Below, one piece after another: positions 1 to 8,397 of a DNA stretch of 64,000 nt. The position numbers and the translations under genes are program-made. Numbering within the stretch: position 1 is the first letter of the stretch; the number at the start of each line of letters is the position of its first letter. The notes beneath the pieces were generated by a model. The model did no database searches, had not been told where the DNA came from, and worked only from the letters and a program-made list of their open reading frames with translations. Origin of the DNA: CAIJMU01 sp035530275 (GTDB taxonomy: Bacteria > Spirochaetota > Spirochaetia > Treponematales > Rectinemataceae); the NCBI GenBank assembly GCA_035530275.1, contig DATKVC010000017.1:62001-126000 (forward strand). The letters are read 5' to 3'.

Positions 1-612
1 GCTCCATCGGGTCGCGAAGGGATTCTCGCTCCGACGGGACCGGAGATCTGCGGCATCGACGAGGCGGGGCGGGGACCCCTCGCCGGACCCGTCTACGCGG
101 CGGCCGTCGTCCTTCCCGAATCCTTTCCCATCGACATCCTCGACGACTCGAAGGCGTTGTCGCCCGCCCGCCGCGAGTCGGCCTTTTCGGCCATCGTCGA
201 AGGGGCGATCGCCTGGGCCATAGACTGGTCGAGCCCCAGCGAAATAGACGAGCTCAACATCCTCGCCGCCACCTTTCTCGCGATGAGCCGCGCCCACGAG
301 GCCCTTCTCGCGAGCCTCGCCGAGTGCGGCCGCGCGGCCCCGAGGGAAACCCTCGTCGACGGCAACAGGCTCCCTTCCCTCCGGGGCGAGGCGCGCGCGA
401 TCGTGGGCGGAGATGCCCTCGTCCCCGCCATCATGGCGGCTTCGATCCTCGCCAAGGTGGCCCGCGATCTCCAAATGGAGCGCTTCGATTGGCTTTATCC
501 CGAATACGGCTACTCGCGACACAAGGGTTATCCCACGAAGTCCCATCGCGAGGTCGTACTCTCGAGGGGACCTTCTCCCATCCAGCGCTCCAGCTTCAGG
601 GTTCGCGCATAG
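1..612 (+). CDS. rnhB: Ribonuclease HII, 5' end outside the window
   Basis: Frame 1 is open from the window edge to the TAG at 610-612, giving 203 visible codons. RNase HII removes the RNA strand of RNA-DNA hybrids and single ribonucleotides in DNA, in the cytoplasm. Visible motifs are GIDEAGRG with the catalytic Asp/Glu pair (visible residues 20-21), DSKALS shortly after, and the distal ASILAKVARD block that carries a further catalytic Asp. The family is usually about 200 residues, so only a few N-terminal residues can be missing. No ATG lies before the first motif, so the start must be upstream of base 1. The next gene begins about 18 bases downstream on the same strand. Confidence 0.93.
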   Translation, partial: APSGREGILAPTGPEICGIDEAGRGPLAGPVYAAAVVLPESFPIDILDDSKALSPARRESAFSAIVEGAIAWAIDWSSPSEIDELNILAATFLAMSRAHEALLASLAECGRAAPRETLVDGNRLPSLRGEARAIVGGDALVPAIMAASILAKVARDLQMERFDWLYPEYGYSRHKGYPTKSHREVVLSRGPSPIQRSSFRVRA

Positions 613-629
613 AGGGAGGAGGTATGACG

Positions 630-1202
630 ATGGCGGAATCGAAAGGGAGGGAAGGGTGGATTCCATCCGTGAGGGCGGGGGCCTTGCGCGCCCTCTTCGT
701 CTCGTCGGTCTTGGCTTTTTCGCAGGCCTCCTGGCCGGAGGGGCCATCGGTCTCGCCGGAGGCCTCGGTTTCGGCGCCCGCGACTCCGCGAATCTCCGCG
801 AGCGAGCTCGAGCGGCTGTCGGCGATCTCGACGCGGCTCGCGGAGCTCAACGAGAGGCTCAGGACAGAGCTCGAAGTCTCGAGGCGGAACTCGTCCGGAT
901 TGGAGGCCTCGCTCGCGGACTCGACTCAGGAGCTCGGGGAGCTGAGACTCGAGCTCGAACGCTTTCGGCTGATCTCGAGCGAGCTCGAGCTTCGTGCGAC
1001 GAGCTCGGAGCGGGAATCGATCGCGCTGTCGGAAGCGTTGAGGAAAGCGGAAGACTCGTTGAGGAGCTTGGAGGTCTCGTTCGCGGATTACAGGAAGGCG
1101 GCTGAGGCCCGTTCGCTGCGCATATCCCTGCTCAGCCTCGGCGCCGGTCTCGCCGCGCTCGCCGGATGGACCGTGGCGCTTTTTGTCGTCATAATTAAGT
1201 GA
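630..1202 (+). CDS. Coiled-coil protein with C-terminal membrane anchor, function unknown
   Basis: This encodes 190 residues from ATG 630. An ATG at 624 is also in frame, but the AGGAGG at 617-622 is only 1 nt from it and 7 nt from 630, so 630 is preferred. A hydrophobic N-terminal segment (about residues 13-28) may be a signal peptide or anchor. The middle (about 55-155) is rich in Glu, Leu, Ser and Arg in heptad-like order, typical of a coiled coil. The last 20 or so residues form a transmembrane segment ending in KKstop-like polarity. It directly follows rnhB and may be co-transcribed. I recognise no family. A surface or septum-associated structural protein is possible but unproven. Confidence 0.75.
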   Translation: MAESKGREGWIPSVRAGALRALFVSSVLAFSQASWPEGPSVSPEASVSAPATPRISASELERLSAISTRLAELNERLRTELEVSRRNSSGLEASLADSTQELGELRLELERFRLISSELELRATSSERESIALSEALRKAEDSLRSLEVSFADYRKAAEARSLRISLLSLGAGLAALAGWTVALFVVIIK

Positions 1203-1217
1203 ATCGTGCCGGGCCCC

Positions 1218-1234
1218 GGCCGAGTCCCTCGGCC
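1218..1234. terminator. Hairpin between convergent genes
   Basis: A perfect 7-bp stem (GGCCGAG / CTCGGCC) with a 3-nt loop sits between the stops of the coiled-coil gene (plus) and the PUR gene (minus). Additional G/C pairing extends it on both sides. There is no T-run on either strand, so it is only a weak intrinsic-terminator candidate. Confidence 0.35.
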
Positions 1235-1252
1235 CGGGCTATCGGAATCGCC

Positions 1253-1699
1253 TCAGGCCTCGTCGCCCGAACCCTTGTCAGCGGCTTTCTTCCTCACGAC
1301 GACCCGCCTCTTGCGCGGCGCCCCGCCCTCGCTCGACGTGGAGGCTTGGTCCGCCTTCGCTCGGCGAGGGGCCGGCGTCGGGGAATCGCCGCCCTCGAGG
1401 TTCGCCGCCCGAGGAGGACGAATGCGTCGGGGTTCGTCCTCGGGCTCGAAGACCATTTCAGTGGGTTTGGCACCGGGCTTTTCCAAGAATCCGAGGGTCG
1501 TCTGGAAGGCCCTGAGGAAGCCGCGCATGTCTTCGCGAAAGACCACGATGGATCGCCGGTCGAAGGATTCCGTCTCGGTGGGCTTCGATTCCACGATCGA
1601 CAGGAAGATGTCTCCCATGCGGTTTTGCTTTACATTGAAAAAATAGGTCCGGCCCTCGCAGGAAACCTTCGTCGAAAACAGCTCGCCACGGATACCCAT
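1253..1699 (-). CDS. PUR-domain DNA/RNA-binding protein (BpuR-like)
   Basis: The protein has 148 residues from ATG 1699. An ATG at 1702 is in frame, but GAGGAG at 1705-1710 is only 2 nt from it and 5 nt from 1699. The N-terminal 80 residues fit the PUR (DUF3276) fold: the start MGIRGELFSTK, the RTYFFNVKQNR strand and the FDRRSIVVF strand closely resemble the Borrelia protein BpuR, which binds its own mRNA and other nucleic acids. The C-terminal half is a Pro/Arg/Lys-rich tail ending in a basic RKRRVVVRKK segment followed by an acidic end; BpuR lacks such a tail. The likely role is post-transcriptional or transcriptional regulation. A perfect inverted repeat lies upstream at 1759-1772. Confidence 0.85.
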   Translation of the reverse strand: MGIRGELFSTKVSCEGRTYFFNVKQNRMGDIFLSIVESKPTETESFDRRSIVVFREDMRGFLRAFQTTLGFLEKPGAKPTEMVFEPEDEPRRIRPPRAANLEGGDSPTPAPRRAKADQASTSSEGGAPRKRRVVVRKKAADKGSGDEA

Positions 1700-1758
1700 C
1701 ATCGCTCCTCGTCGTGCGGCAATCCTACAGGGACGTCGCGATAAAGTCTATTGTCGAT

Positions 1759-1772
1759 CGATGGACCCATCG
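1759..1772. promoter_or_regulatory. Inverted repeat upstream of the PUR gene
   Basis: The sequence CGATGG-AC-CCATCG is a perfect 6-2-6 inverted repeat, 60 nt upstream of the PUR-protein start and 26 nt downstream of the phosphohexomutase stop. It could be an operator, a short hairpin in the PUR leader, or part of the terminator of the upstream gene. No convincing -35/-10 pair overlaps it. Confidence 0.3.
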
Positions 1773-1798
1773 CCTTTACCTAACAGTCGCCGGAAGAT

Positions 1799-3757
1799 CT
1801 ACTTCGCCGCATCGGCCGCCCTGACCATGGCCCTGTGCCAATCGAGGAGCCATTCCTCGTCCTCGGCCCTCCCGCCCTGAATGTCAGCCATGATGCGGAA
1901 GACGGGCTCCGTGCCCGAGCCGCGCATCCAGAGGAAGCCCTTGGCCGAACCGGCGGCATCGAGCAACGCGATGCGCAGTCCCCCCTGGCCCGAGGCGGCG
2001 AAATCCTCGCCCACCTCGATTTCGGCGCTGCCCTTCGTCGCGAAGGCCCGCCAGCCGACGATACCCCAACGATGTTCCAATTGTGAGCTTTTGGCCGGCC
2101 AGTTCCTCGCGAAGATCTCCCGATAGCGGGACTTGAGCGCCGCGTGGTCGCGTTCGGCGATGCGAAGGGCCGCCCGCGTCTCGAAGACGCTCGTCGTCGC
2201 GAAGGGCGGGAGCGAGGCGACCACGTCGGCGATGGTGAAGTCGGGCCTCCAAAGCGAGGCCTGCCCGGAGCGCTCGAGCCAGATGCGAAAAAGCGACTTC
2301 TCGCCGCGGAGGAGAAGGAGCTTGAGCGCGGCCCCGAGGGTCGCGAGGGGATCGCGCACCTCCGAGGGATGGGTGATGTTGCCGCCGTTCGAGCCTTCGC
2401 CGAGTATCCTTACGGTCCTGCCCGCGGCCCTGAGCTGATTGGCGAGGCCCACCACGTTGGCCTCGCCCGTCTCGGCACGATGGACCTCCGATCCGAAGGC
2501 GCGGGCGATCGCCTCGATCCTGAGGCTCGTCGCGTCGTTGACGGCTACCGCGGCGTTTCCGGCCTTGCCTTCCCTGTCGAGCAGGGCGAGCTCGGCGAGG
2601 ACCGCCAGGGCGAAGACCTCCTGGGCCTCGAGGGGCTTCGCCGCGCCCGAGTCCGCGTCGCGCCAGACGAGGTTGCCGCGATCGCCGTCGCAGTCGGGAA
2701 CGTAGGCGATCGCGAAGGAGGCGTCGGCCCTGCCCGCCTCGACGAGGCGCTCGCGCGCCGCTTCGAGGGATTCTCCCTCGGGCACGATCCTGTGCGCGAA
2801 TTGCCCGGCTACATCGTTCATCGAAATATGGCGGAGGCCGAGGCCGTCGAGGAAATTCGCGTCGATCGAGAGACAGCGGGCCGAGCCGTTGAGATCGGCC
2901 AAAACCCCGAGGGGGTTGGAGCGCCCCCCCTCCTCCATTTCGTCGAGAAGGGCATCCTGGGCCTCGAGCTCCTCCCTCCCGGTGACGATCTGCCGCGCGA
3001 AGAGGGTGTAGGCCGAAAAGGCGCGGCGCTTCCAGGCGTTGCAGCCGGAAAAGACGGCGGCGACGGAGCGAGGCTCCGCCTCGTCGACGAGGGCGAAGAC
3101 GCGTTGGGCGATCCCGGGATCGGCGATGCGCTCGCGGAAGGAGGCGATGAGGGGGGCGATCTCGGCCCCGGAGAACACGCCGCCTCCCGAGCCGAACTTG
3201 ACGCCGTTATGGGCGGGCGGATTGTGGCTCGCGGAAATGTAGCAGAATCCCTCGGTCCTCTCTTCGTCCGCGGCGTCCATGGAGGTCGTCCGTCGCGAAT
3301 AGGCCATGATCTCGGGAGCCGCGATTACCGAAAGATAGCGGACCCTCATTCCGAGCGAAAGGAAGACGCGCAGCATGGTGTCGGCTAACGCGGGACCCGT
3401 GGGCCTGCTGTCGGTCCCGAGGAGGATGGCGGCGTCGTGCCTGCCGCTATTCGCGATCACATGCTCGGCGAAGACCATGGCCATCGTCCCGGCTATGACG
3501 AGCTCGGCCGGTCCCACCCGGGTCGACAGGCTGTTCTCGTCGGGGCTCTCGTCGGCCCGGAGGGGAGGGGCCCAGGCCGCCCTTGCCGCGGCGGGGTCGG
3601 GTGAGGCGAAGACCTTGCGCCAACCCGAGGCTGAGAGGATGAGGGTCGAAGCGGCGGACTCGAGTTCCGCGGGCGAGGGGAGACGGCGCCTTTCGAGGGG
3701 GACGAGATCCGGATCGCCTAGGGGGAGATTGGTGACGGGATGGAAGAACATGGACAT
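1799..3757 (-). CDS. Alpha-D-phosphohexomutase (phosphoglucomutase/phosphomannomutase family)
   Basis: This 652-residue protein starts at ATG 3757 (MSMFFHP); a second ATG at 3751 is equally possible because no clear SD precedes either. The enzyme interconverts hexose 1- and 6-phosphates in the cytoplasm. All four family signatures are present: the phosphoserine loop ISASHNPPAHNG near residue 176, the metal-binding DCDGDRG near 355, the sugar-binding GEGSNGG near 455 and the phosphate-binding RGSGTEPVFR near 612. It is longer than typical bacterial enzymes (450-580 residues); the extra sequence lies mainly between the first two motifs. Substrate (glucose versus mannose phosphate) cannot be decided from sequence. 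The reading frame continues upstream to 4066, but that part overlaps csrA and has no start support. Confidence 0.88.
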   Translation of the reverse strand: MSMFFHPVTNLPLGDPDLVPLERRRLPSPAELESAASTLILSASGWRKVFASPDPAAARAAWAPPLRADESPDENSLSTRVGPAELVIAGTMAMVFAEHVIANSGRHDAAILLGTDSRPTGPALADTMLRVFLSLGMRVRYLSVIAAPEIMAYSRRTTSMDAADEERTEGFCYISASHNPPAHNGVKFGSGGGVFSGAEIAPLIASFRERIADPGIAQRVFALVDEAEPRSVAAVFSGCNAWKRRAFSAYTLFARQIVTGREELEAQDALLDEMEEGGRSNPLGVLADLNGSARCLSIDANFLDGLGLRHISMNDVAGQFAHRIVPEGESLEAARERLVEAGRADASFAIAYVPDCDGDRGNLVWRDADSGAAKPLEAQEVFALAVLAELALLDREGKAGNAAVAVNDATSLRIEAIARAFGSEVHRAETGEANVVGLANQLRAAGRTVRILGEGSNGGNITHPSEVRDPLATLGAALKLLLLRGEKSLFRIWLERSGQASLWRPDFTIADVVASLPPFATTSVFETRAALRIAERDHAALKSRYREIFARNWPAKSSQLEHRWGIVGWRAFATKGSAEIEVGEDFAASGQGGLRIALLDAAGSAKGFLWMRGSGTEPVFRIMADIQGGRAEDEEWLLDWHRAMVRAADAAK

Positions 3758-3834
3758 GAAGCGACGATAGCACGGGGCGCGAAGGCGAGATAAGTAAGCC
3801 GCTGCTATCCCGATCGGCCCAAGCCAGGTCTTGC

Positions 3835-4059
3835 TCAGATACTTCCGGGGAAATCGAGGTCGGGGAGGGCGGGGGCCGAGGCCACGGCCGCGGCGTTTTC
3901 GGTCCGTATCGCCTCGAAGACTTCCTCGCGGTAAACCTTCACGTTGCGCGGCGCCTCGATGCCGAGCTTGACGATGTCGCCGCGCACCTCGACCACCGAG
4001 ATGACGATGTCGTCGCCGATGACGATCTTCTCGTCGCGCCGCCGCGACAGTATCAGCAT
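3835..4059 (-). CDS. csrA: Carbon storage regulator CsrA
   Basis: CsrA binds GGA motifs in mRNA leaders and, in flagellated bacteria with FliW, restrains flagellin translation. The 74-residue protein begins MLILSRRRDEKIVIGDDI, the universal CsrA start, and keeps the GDIVKLGIEAP core and the VYREEVFEAI helix. The last 15 or so residues are a non-conserved Ala/Pro-rich tail. Its ATG (4059-4057) shares one base with the fliW stop codon (TGATG), so translation of the two is probably coupled. This fits the known partner-switch in which FliW sequesters CsrA until flagellin is exported. Confidence 0.97.
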   Translation of the reverse strand: MLILSRRRDEKIVIGDDIVISVVEVRGDIVKLGIEAPRNVKVYREEVFEAIRTENAAAVASAPALPDLDFPGSI

Positions 4060-4505
4060 CAGGCACCGCCCTTGGCCGCGGCGAGCTCGGCCATGATGTC
4101 GTGCTTCACCTGCCAGCGCGTATCGAGGAGGATGGCCTGCATGCCGACGCGTTTCGAGCGCGAAATGACGATCGGGCCGAGGAGGTTGGCCGTTATCGGG
4201 CTTCCATCGGCGGGGACGGTGACGATCGCGAATACGAGGGCGTCGTCGGGGCTCGTCACGCCGATGTCGGCGAGGAGTTCGTCCGGAAGATCGAGCGAAT
4301 AGTCGGAGCGGAATAGGAAGGGGTCGATGAGGGCGAAGGCGAGCTCGGGCAACTCGATGGACTGGAGCCAATAGAAGGGTTTGCGGCTCGCGTCGAGGAG
4401 GGCCCAGCGCGTGAACTTGATGAAGCCCGGAATGCCCGTCGGAAAGGTGACGAGTTGGCGCTCGTCGATATCGACTTCGCCGAAGGCCTTTGTCGCTATT
4501 CTCAT
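4059..4505 (-). CDS. fliW: Flagellar assembly factor FliW
   Basis: FliW binds flagellin and CsrA alternately and so links flagellin secretion to flagellin translation. The 148-residue protein from ATG 4505 (MRIATKAFGEVDID) matches the usual length, with the FPTGIPGF motif near the N-terminus and ALVFAIVTV in the middle. An in-frame ATG at 4544 would add 13 residues, but the good GGGAGG about 10 nt upstream of 4505 supports the shorter form. It follows flgL by 42 nt and overlaps csrA by one base, the arrangement seen in other spirochaetes and in Bacillus. Confidence 0.95.
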   Translation of the reverse strand: MRIATKAFGEVDIDERQLVTFPTGIPGFIKFTRWALLDASRKPFYWLQSIELPELAFALIDPFLFRSDYSLDLPDELLADIGVTSPDDALVFAIVTVPADGSPITANLLGPIVISRSKRVGMQAILLDTRWQVKHDIMAELAAAKGGA

Positions 4506-4547
4506 GCCCAGTCTCCCTCCCCGCGAAGGGGCGTCATACTCCACACT

Positions 4548-5888
4548 CTATCTCAAGAAGTCAAGGAGGGTCTGCGGGAAGACCTTTCCGGCGAATTGCA
4601 GCGAAGCCTGGTGGGCGTACTCCATCATCCGGTAGTCGGTGATGGCCTTCGTGATGTCGAGATCGGTCTCGTTCGAGAGGAGCTTCGTCGTATCGGGCAC
4701 CTCCTGATTGAGCCGGGCCGAGATGAAGTCCAGCCTCTCGCTCCGCGCGCCTATTTCGGTGACGCGTCGATTGAGGTTGGAGAGGCCGGCGTCGATGCCC
4801 GCGAGGGCTGAGCCTCCCGTCTCGAGGACGTCGCCCCGATCGAGGCTGTCCCTGAGCCGCATTACGACGTCGAAGAGCGAGCCTCCCGAACTCCGCGCGC
4901 TGGGCGCGAGATCGTCGGGGGCGCGCCCCGTCGGCGCGAGGATTCCGAGCTCGACGAGGGGACGCATCGGCACCCCGGTCGCGGCCGTTCCCGCCGCGGA
5001 ACCTGCGGGAGCCGCGACGGCGCCTGCCGGAACCGCGACGGCGCCGCCACCTGCCGCGCCGGCGCCGGGGAGGTCCTTGAGCCGCATCTGGTGCGGTATC
5101 GTCGCCTCGAGGGCGAGGGAAAAGTGCCGGGGATCGATGCTCGCGTGGACGGGGGCTCCCGAATCGTTGATCTTGGCGGCGAGGGCCTGGACCGTGTCTC
5201 CCGTCTTGATGTCCACCTTCACGCCGTCGATGGCGATGGCCCCGTCAGAGGTCGCCCGCCAGTTGCGCGCGTCGTAGGTCGAGATGACTTGCCCGCGCTC
5301 GGCCCAGAAGACCTCCGATCCGGGCTGCCGGATCGGTATCGTGGAGCTGTCCGATACCTGCACCTCGGGGCCGTTCCAGCCGCCCAGGTACTGAACCGCG
5401 GTGATCTTCGTCTCGCCGCTGCCTGTCGAGCCGTCCTCGACAACCCTGAAGGGCTCGGTGCGCGCGTCTTCGCCCGCGAAGAGGTAGGTCCCGTCCGGCG
5501 CCTTCGAATTGCCTATCGAGACGAGTTCTTTAAGGAGCTGATCGACCTCGACGGCCATGGCCTTCTGGTCGTCCTTCGTGTAGATGCCGTTGGCTCCCTG
5601 CACCGCTATTTCGCGGATTCGTTGCATGATGTCGACGGCGTTCCGCGCGTAGCCTTCCGAGAGCTTGATCTGGTCCGAGGCTGTCTTGGCGTTGTCCTCG
5701 TATTTCTTGAGCCGCTCGACCACCGAATCGTAGCGCACGGCCCGCGCCGCGCCGAGGGGATCGTCGCGGAGCTGGGTGATCTTCTTCTGGGTCGCCATCT
5801 GCGTCTCGAGGGTGGCCATGTCCCGCTCGCCCCGGCGCATCCAGAACTGCATGTCGTTGTTCATCAGGTCGGTGCTTACCCTGCGCAT
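4548..5888 (-). CDS. flgL: Flagellar hook-associated protein 3 FlgL
   Basis: FlgL is the second hook-filament junction protein, exported by the flagellar type III system into the periplasmic flagellum of spirochaetes. The 446-residue protein has the flagellin-like N-terminal coiled region (MRRVSTDLMNND, QKKITQLRDDP), the conserved VDQLLKELVSIGNSKAPDGTYLF block around residues 115-140, and a C-terminal helix (TDYRMMEYAHQASLQF...) that builds the D0/D1 core. Between about residues 270 and 305 there is a low-complexity Ala/Pro/Gly/Val insertion encoded by imperfect GC-rich repeats at 4975-5075. The start lies 3 nt after the flgK stop. Confidence 0.95.
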   Translation of the reverse strand: MRRVSTDLMNNDMQFWMRRGERDMATLETQMATQKKITQLRDDPLGAARAVRYDSVVERLKKYEDNAKTASDQIKLSEGYARNAVDIMQRIREIAVQGANGIYTKDDQKAMAVEVDQLLKELVSIGNSKAPDGTYLFAGEDARTEPFRVVEDGSTGSGETKITAVQYLGGWNGPEVQVSDSSTIPIRQPGSEVFWAERGQVISTYDARNWRATSDGAIAIDGVKVDIKTGDTVQALAAKINDSGAPVHASIDPRHFSLALEATIPHQMRLKDLPGAGAAGGGAVAVPAGAVAAPAGSAAGTAATGVPMRPLVELGILAPTGRAPDDLAPSARSSGGSLFDVVMRLRDSLDRGDVLETGGSALAGIDAGLSNLNRRVTEIGARSERLDFISARLNQEVPDTTKLLSNETDLDITKAITDYRMMEYAHQASLQFAGKVFPQTLLDFLR

Positions 5889-5891
5889 CGC

Positions 5892-7796
5892 TTACACCCC
5901 CATCCGATTGATGATCGTGTCGAGCATGTCGTTCATAGTGCTCATGAATTTGGCCGACGCGGCGTAGCCGTGCTGGAACTTGATCATGTCGGCGAGTTCC
6001 TCGTCCATGTTGACGCCCGAGTTCGATTGCCTGAGATCCCGGAGCTCCTTGCCGATGCGGTCGTGGGTCTGGGAGGCCGTCTGGGCTCTTTCGCCCTCGA
6101 GTCCCACCCGCGCGACTGCGTCGGCGAAGTGGTCGTCGAAGGTGCGCTGGGAGCCCACCATGACGGGCTTCGTTCGGAGCGCCGCGATGGCGATGGCCGC
6201 CGTTCCGTCTCCGGGGGCTGCGGGTTTCCCGTTCTCGCCGAATCCGGCGGCTATCGAACCGGGATCGTTCTTGATTTCCTCGTTGACCTGGAGCCAACCC
6301 GAGGGGTGGGAGAGCGGGGCGACGGCGAAGTCGCGGGTGCTCACCGCGAGGCTGTTGGCGGCGTTCGCCCCACCCCAATCGAAGGCTCCGGCCGGACCGC
6401 TCGACTTGAGGAGGCCGGCGTAACCGACGAGGAAGTGACCCGAATCCTCGACGTGGCGGATCACGAAATCGGGCGCGGCCGCTGGCGTACCTGTCGTTCC
6501 GGGCACCGCCGAGGCGGAACTGGCGGTGGCGCGGAGTTCGAGCCTTCCCTCGCGGTCGAGGCGGGCGGTGATCTCGGCGCCGGAGACGTTGATGCGGTCG
6601 ACGACGTCGGCCACCGTGTCGGTGGGATGGTAATCGACCTTCACGACGCCCTTTGCGCCGGGTAGGCGCATCGTGCCGTCGAAGCCGACGAGGGCCTGCC
6701 CGTCCAGCGCGTTCTTACCCGTCATGCGGTAGATCATCGTCGAATCGAACTTGCCGTCGCCGTTAAGGTCATAATTGCCCGATACGTCGTTGACGGCCGG
6801 ATATTCGGTGAAGAAATCGATGCCCGTCTTTCCGTTGAGCCCGTAGCCCGCGCGGTGCGTCTCGTTGACGAGGTCGGTGAAGGAGAGGGCGAGGGTGTCG
6901 AGGGTCTGGACTTCCTTCTTGACGTCGCCGTCGCGGAGGCCGAGGAGGGCGCCCAAGTTGCCGCCCTTCGCGTCATAGGGCATGCCGGTGTCGGACCAGA
7001 CAGGATGGGCGAAGCCTTCCGCGTCGGCGCCTTTCATGTCGAGGCTGCGTGCGACCTTGCCCTGCACGAGCACGAGCCCGTTGACATGTACCATGAACTC
7101 GTCGCTGTCGCGATGATCGACGGTAACGGGCACGAGATGTCCGAGCTTCTCCACGAGGAGGTCCCGACGATCGAGGAGGTCGTTGGGACTGTCGCCCACG
7201 GCCTTCGATTGCACGATCTGGCCGTTGAGTCCCGCGATTTCCTTGGCGAGGGAATTGACCTGCTCCACCGTCCCGCGGACGTCCCCGTCGAGGACGGAGC
7301 GCAGTTCCGTCAGGCGCTGATAGCGATTGCGCATGCCCTCGGCGAGGGCCTCGCCCTTGGAGACGACGGCCGCCCGGGCCGAGGCGTCGTCGGGCCGCTG
7401 CGAGAGGTCCTGCCAGGAGCCCCAGAAGCGATCCATCAGTGTGCGCACCGAGGAATCGGAGGGCTCATTCTGGATGTCCTCGAGCGAGAGAAGGTACTTG
7501 TCGCGAGTGGTCCAATAGCCCTCGTTGCCCGACTCGGCGACGATGCGGCCGTCCAGGAGTTCGTCGCGGACGCGTTCGACGCGATCCACGAGAACCCCCT
7601 GCCCGATCTGCCCCGGCGTGTCCTCGCGCGTCATGTCGGGGGCGTAGAGCGGATCCATGGCCCCGAGCTGTACGCGCTGACGGGAATAGCCGTCGGTGGA
7701 GGCGTTCGACAGATTGTGACCAATTGTGACGAGTCCGAGGTTGTGGGCGTCGAGACCGCGCTTCGCGATTTCGATCCCCATGAATGTCGATGGCAT
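5892..7796 (-). CDS. flgK: Flagellar hook-associated protein 1 FlgK
   Basis: FlgK is the first hook-filament junction protein. The 634-residue protein opens with the rod/hook-type motif (GIEIAKRGLDAHNLGL, then NASTDGYSRQRV) and ends with the matching C-terminal helix (QSNSGVNMDEELADMIKFQHGYAASAKFM), the two segments that form the D0/D1 coiled core. The central variable domain (about 270-560) contains an EF-hand-like stretch DLNGDGKFD near residue 345 and a short Ser/Ala/Thr/Pro linker near 435. A strong GGAAGGAG lies just upstream of ATG 7796. It is the second gene of the flgN-flgK-flgL-fliW-csrA cluster. Confidence 0.97.
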   Translation of the reverse strand: MPSTFMGIEIAKRGLDAHNLGLVTIGHNLSNASTDGYSRQRVQLGAMDPLYAPDMTREDTPGQIGQGVLVDRVERVRDELLDGRIVAESGNEGYWTTRDKYLLSLEDIQNEPSDSSVRTLMDRFWGSWQDLSQRPDDASARAAVVSKGEALAEGMRNRYQRLTELRSVLDGDVRGTVEQVNSLAKEIAGLNGQIVQSKAVGDSPNDLLDRRDLLVEKLGHLVPVTVDHRDSDEFMVHVNGLVLVQGKVARSLDMKGADAEGFAHPVWSDTGMPYDAKGGNLGALLGLRDGDVKKEVQTLDTLALSFTDLVNETHRAGYGLNGKTGIDFFTEYPAVNDVSGNYDLNGDGKFDSTMIYRMTGKNALDGQALVGFDGTMRLPGAKGVVKVDYHPTDTVADVVDRINVSGAEITARLDREGRLELRATASSASAVPGTTGTPAAAPDFVIRHVEDSGHFLVGYAGLLKSSGPAGAFDWGGANAANSLAVSTRDFAVAPLSHPSGWLQVNEEIKNDPGSIAAGFGENGKPAAPGDGTAAIAIAALRTKPVMVGSQRTFDDHFADAVARVGLEGERAQTASQTHDRIGKELRDLRQSNSGVNMDEELADMIKFQHGYAASAKFMSTMNDMLDTIINRMGV

Positions 7797-7822
7797 TGCC
7801 GGTCTCCTTCCGTCCCGCGCGG

Positions 7823-8317
7823 CTACATGGCCGTGTTGAGGAGGATGGCGTCGTGGCCCGGCTCGACGGCCCGGCCCGAACGCCCGTAAATCTTTCCCTT
7901 TTTTTCCGGGAAGAGTTCGCGAAGAACTTCGCCGAGCAGGTCTCTGCTCGATCTGGCGTACTCGCCGATGGAGGCGTTTTCGAGGCGTACGCGCATCGCG
8001 GCGACCCGCAATCTTCTATGCAGATCGGAAAGTTGGCTGCGCGCGGGTTCCGTGACGTGGAAGAGGAGGCCGGGGATGCCCGCGCCCGGGGCCCCGATGG
8101 AGGCTCGGAACAGGGCTTCCGCGCTCGCCCTTCGTTCCTCGAGGCGGCCTATCTCGGCGAGGCCTTCATCGAGGCAGGCCATGGCATTCTCGAGGGCCGG
8201 CCAGTTTCGAGCCTCTATCGCCTTCTCGAAATCCTTCTGGATGGCGACACAGGCTTCGAAACCGGCGATTTCACCCTCGATGGCGGCGACGAGATCGGCA
8301 AAGAAGGTCGCGTTCAT
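7823..8317 (-). CDS. flgN: FlgN-type export chaperone for FlgK/FlgL
   Basis: This 164-residue, mostly helical and highly charged protein starts at ATG 8317 behind GGAGGA. FlgN proteins bind the C-termini of FlgK and FlgL before export. Sequence conservation in this family is weak, so the call rests on size, the helical hairpin-like composition (LVAAIEGEIAGFEACVAIQKDFEKAI, LLGEVLRELFPEKKGKIYGRSG) and position directly before flgK with 26 nt between them. The frame continues to 8473 but the extra part overlaps the divergent promoter region and has no start support. Confidence 0.85.
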   Translation of the reverse strand: MNATFFADLVAAIEGEIAGFEACVAIQKDFEKAIEARNWPALENAMACLDEGLAEIGRLEERRASAEALFRASIGAPGAGIPGLLFHVTEPARSQLSDLHRRLRVAAMRVRLENASIGEYARSSRDLLGEVLRELFPEKKGKIYGRSGRAVEPGHDAILLNTAM

Positions 8318-8340
8318 TTCGCATAGTCCTCCGCCTTGAG

Positions 8341-8348
8341 ATATCGGC
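8341..8348 (-). promoter_or_regulatory. Candidate sigma-28-type -10 element for the flgN cluster
   Basis: Read on the minus strand the octamer is GCCGATAT, matching 7 of 8 bases of the flagellar sigma-28 -10 consensus GCCGATAA, 23 nt before the flgN start codon. The -35 region at the expected 15-nt distance reads TCAG and matches TAAA poorly. The placement in front of late flagellar genes makes it plausible, but the -35 is weak. Confidence 0.35.
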
Positions 8349-8397
8349 CGTCTCGCGGCATACCTGAGCGAATTCGCGCCCGGGCGATGATCGCCCC

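Noticed and set aside
3758..4066. N-terminal extension of the phosphohexomutase to 4066
   Set aside because: The extension would overlap csrA completely and reads as an Arg/His-rich shadow; the enzyme is complete from 3757.
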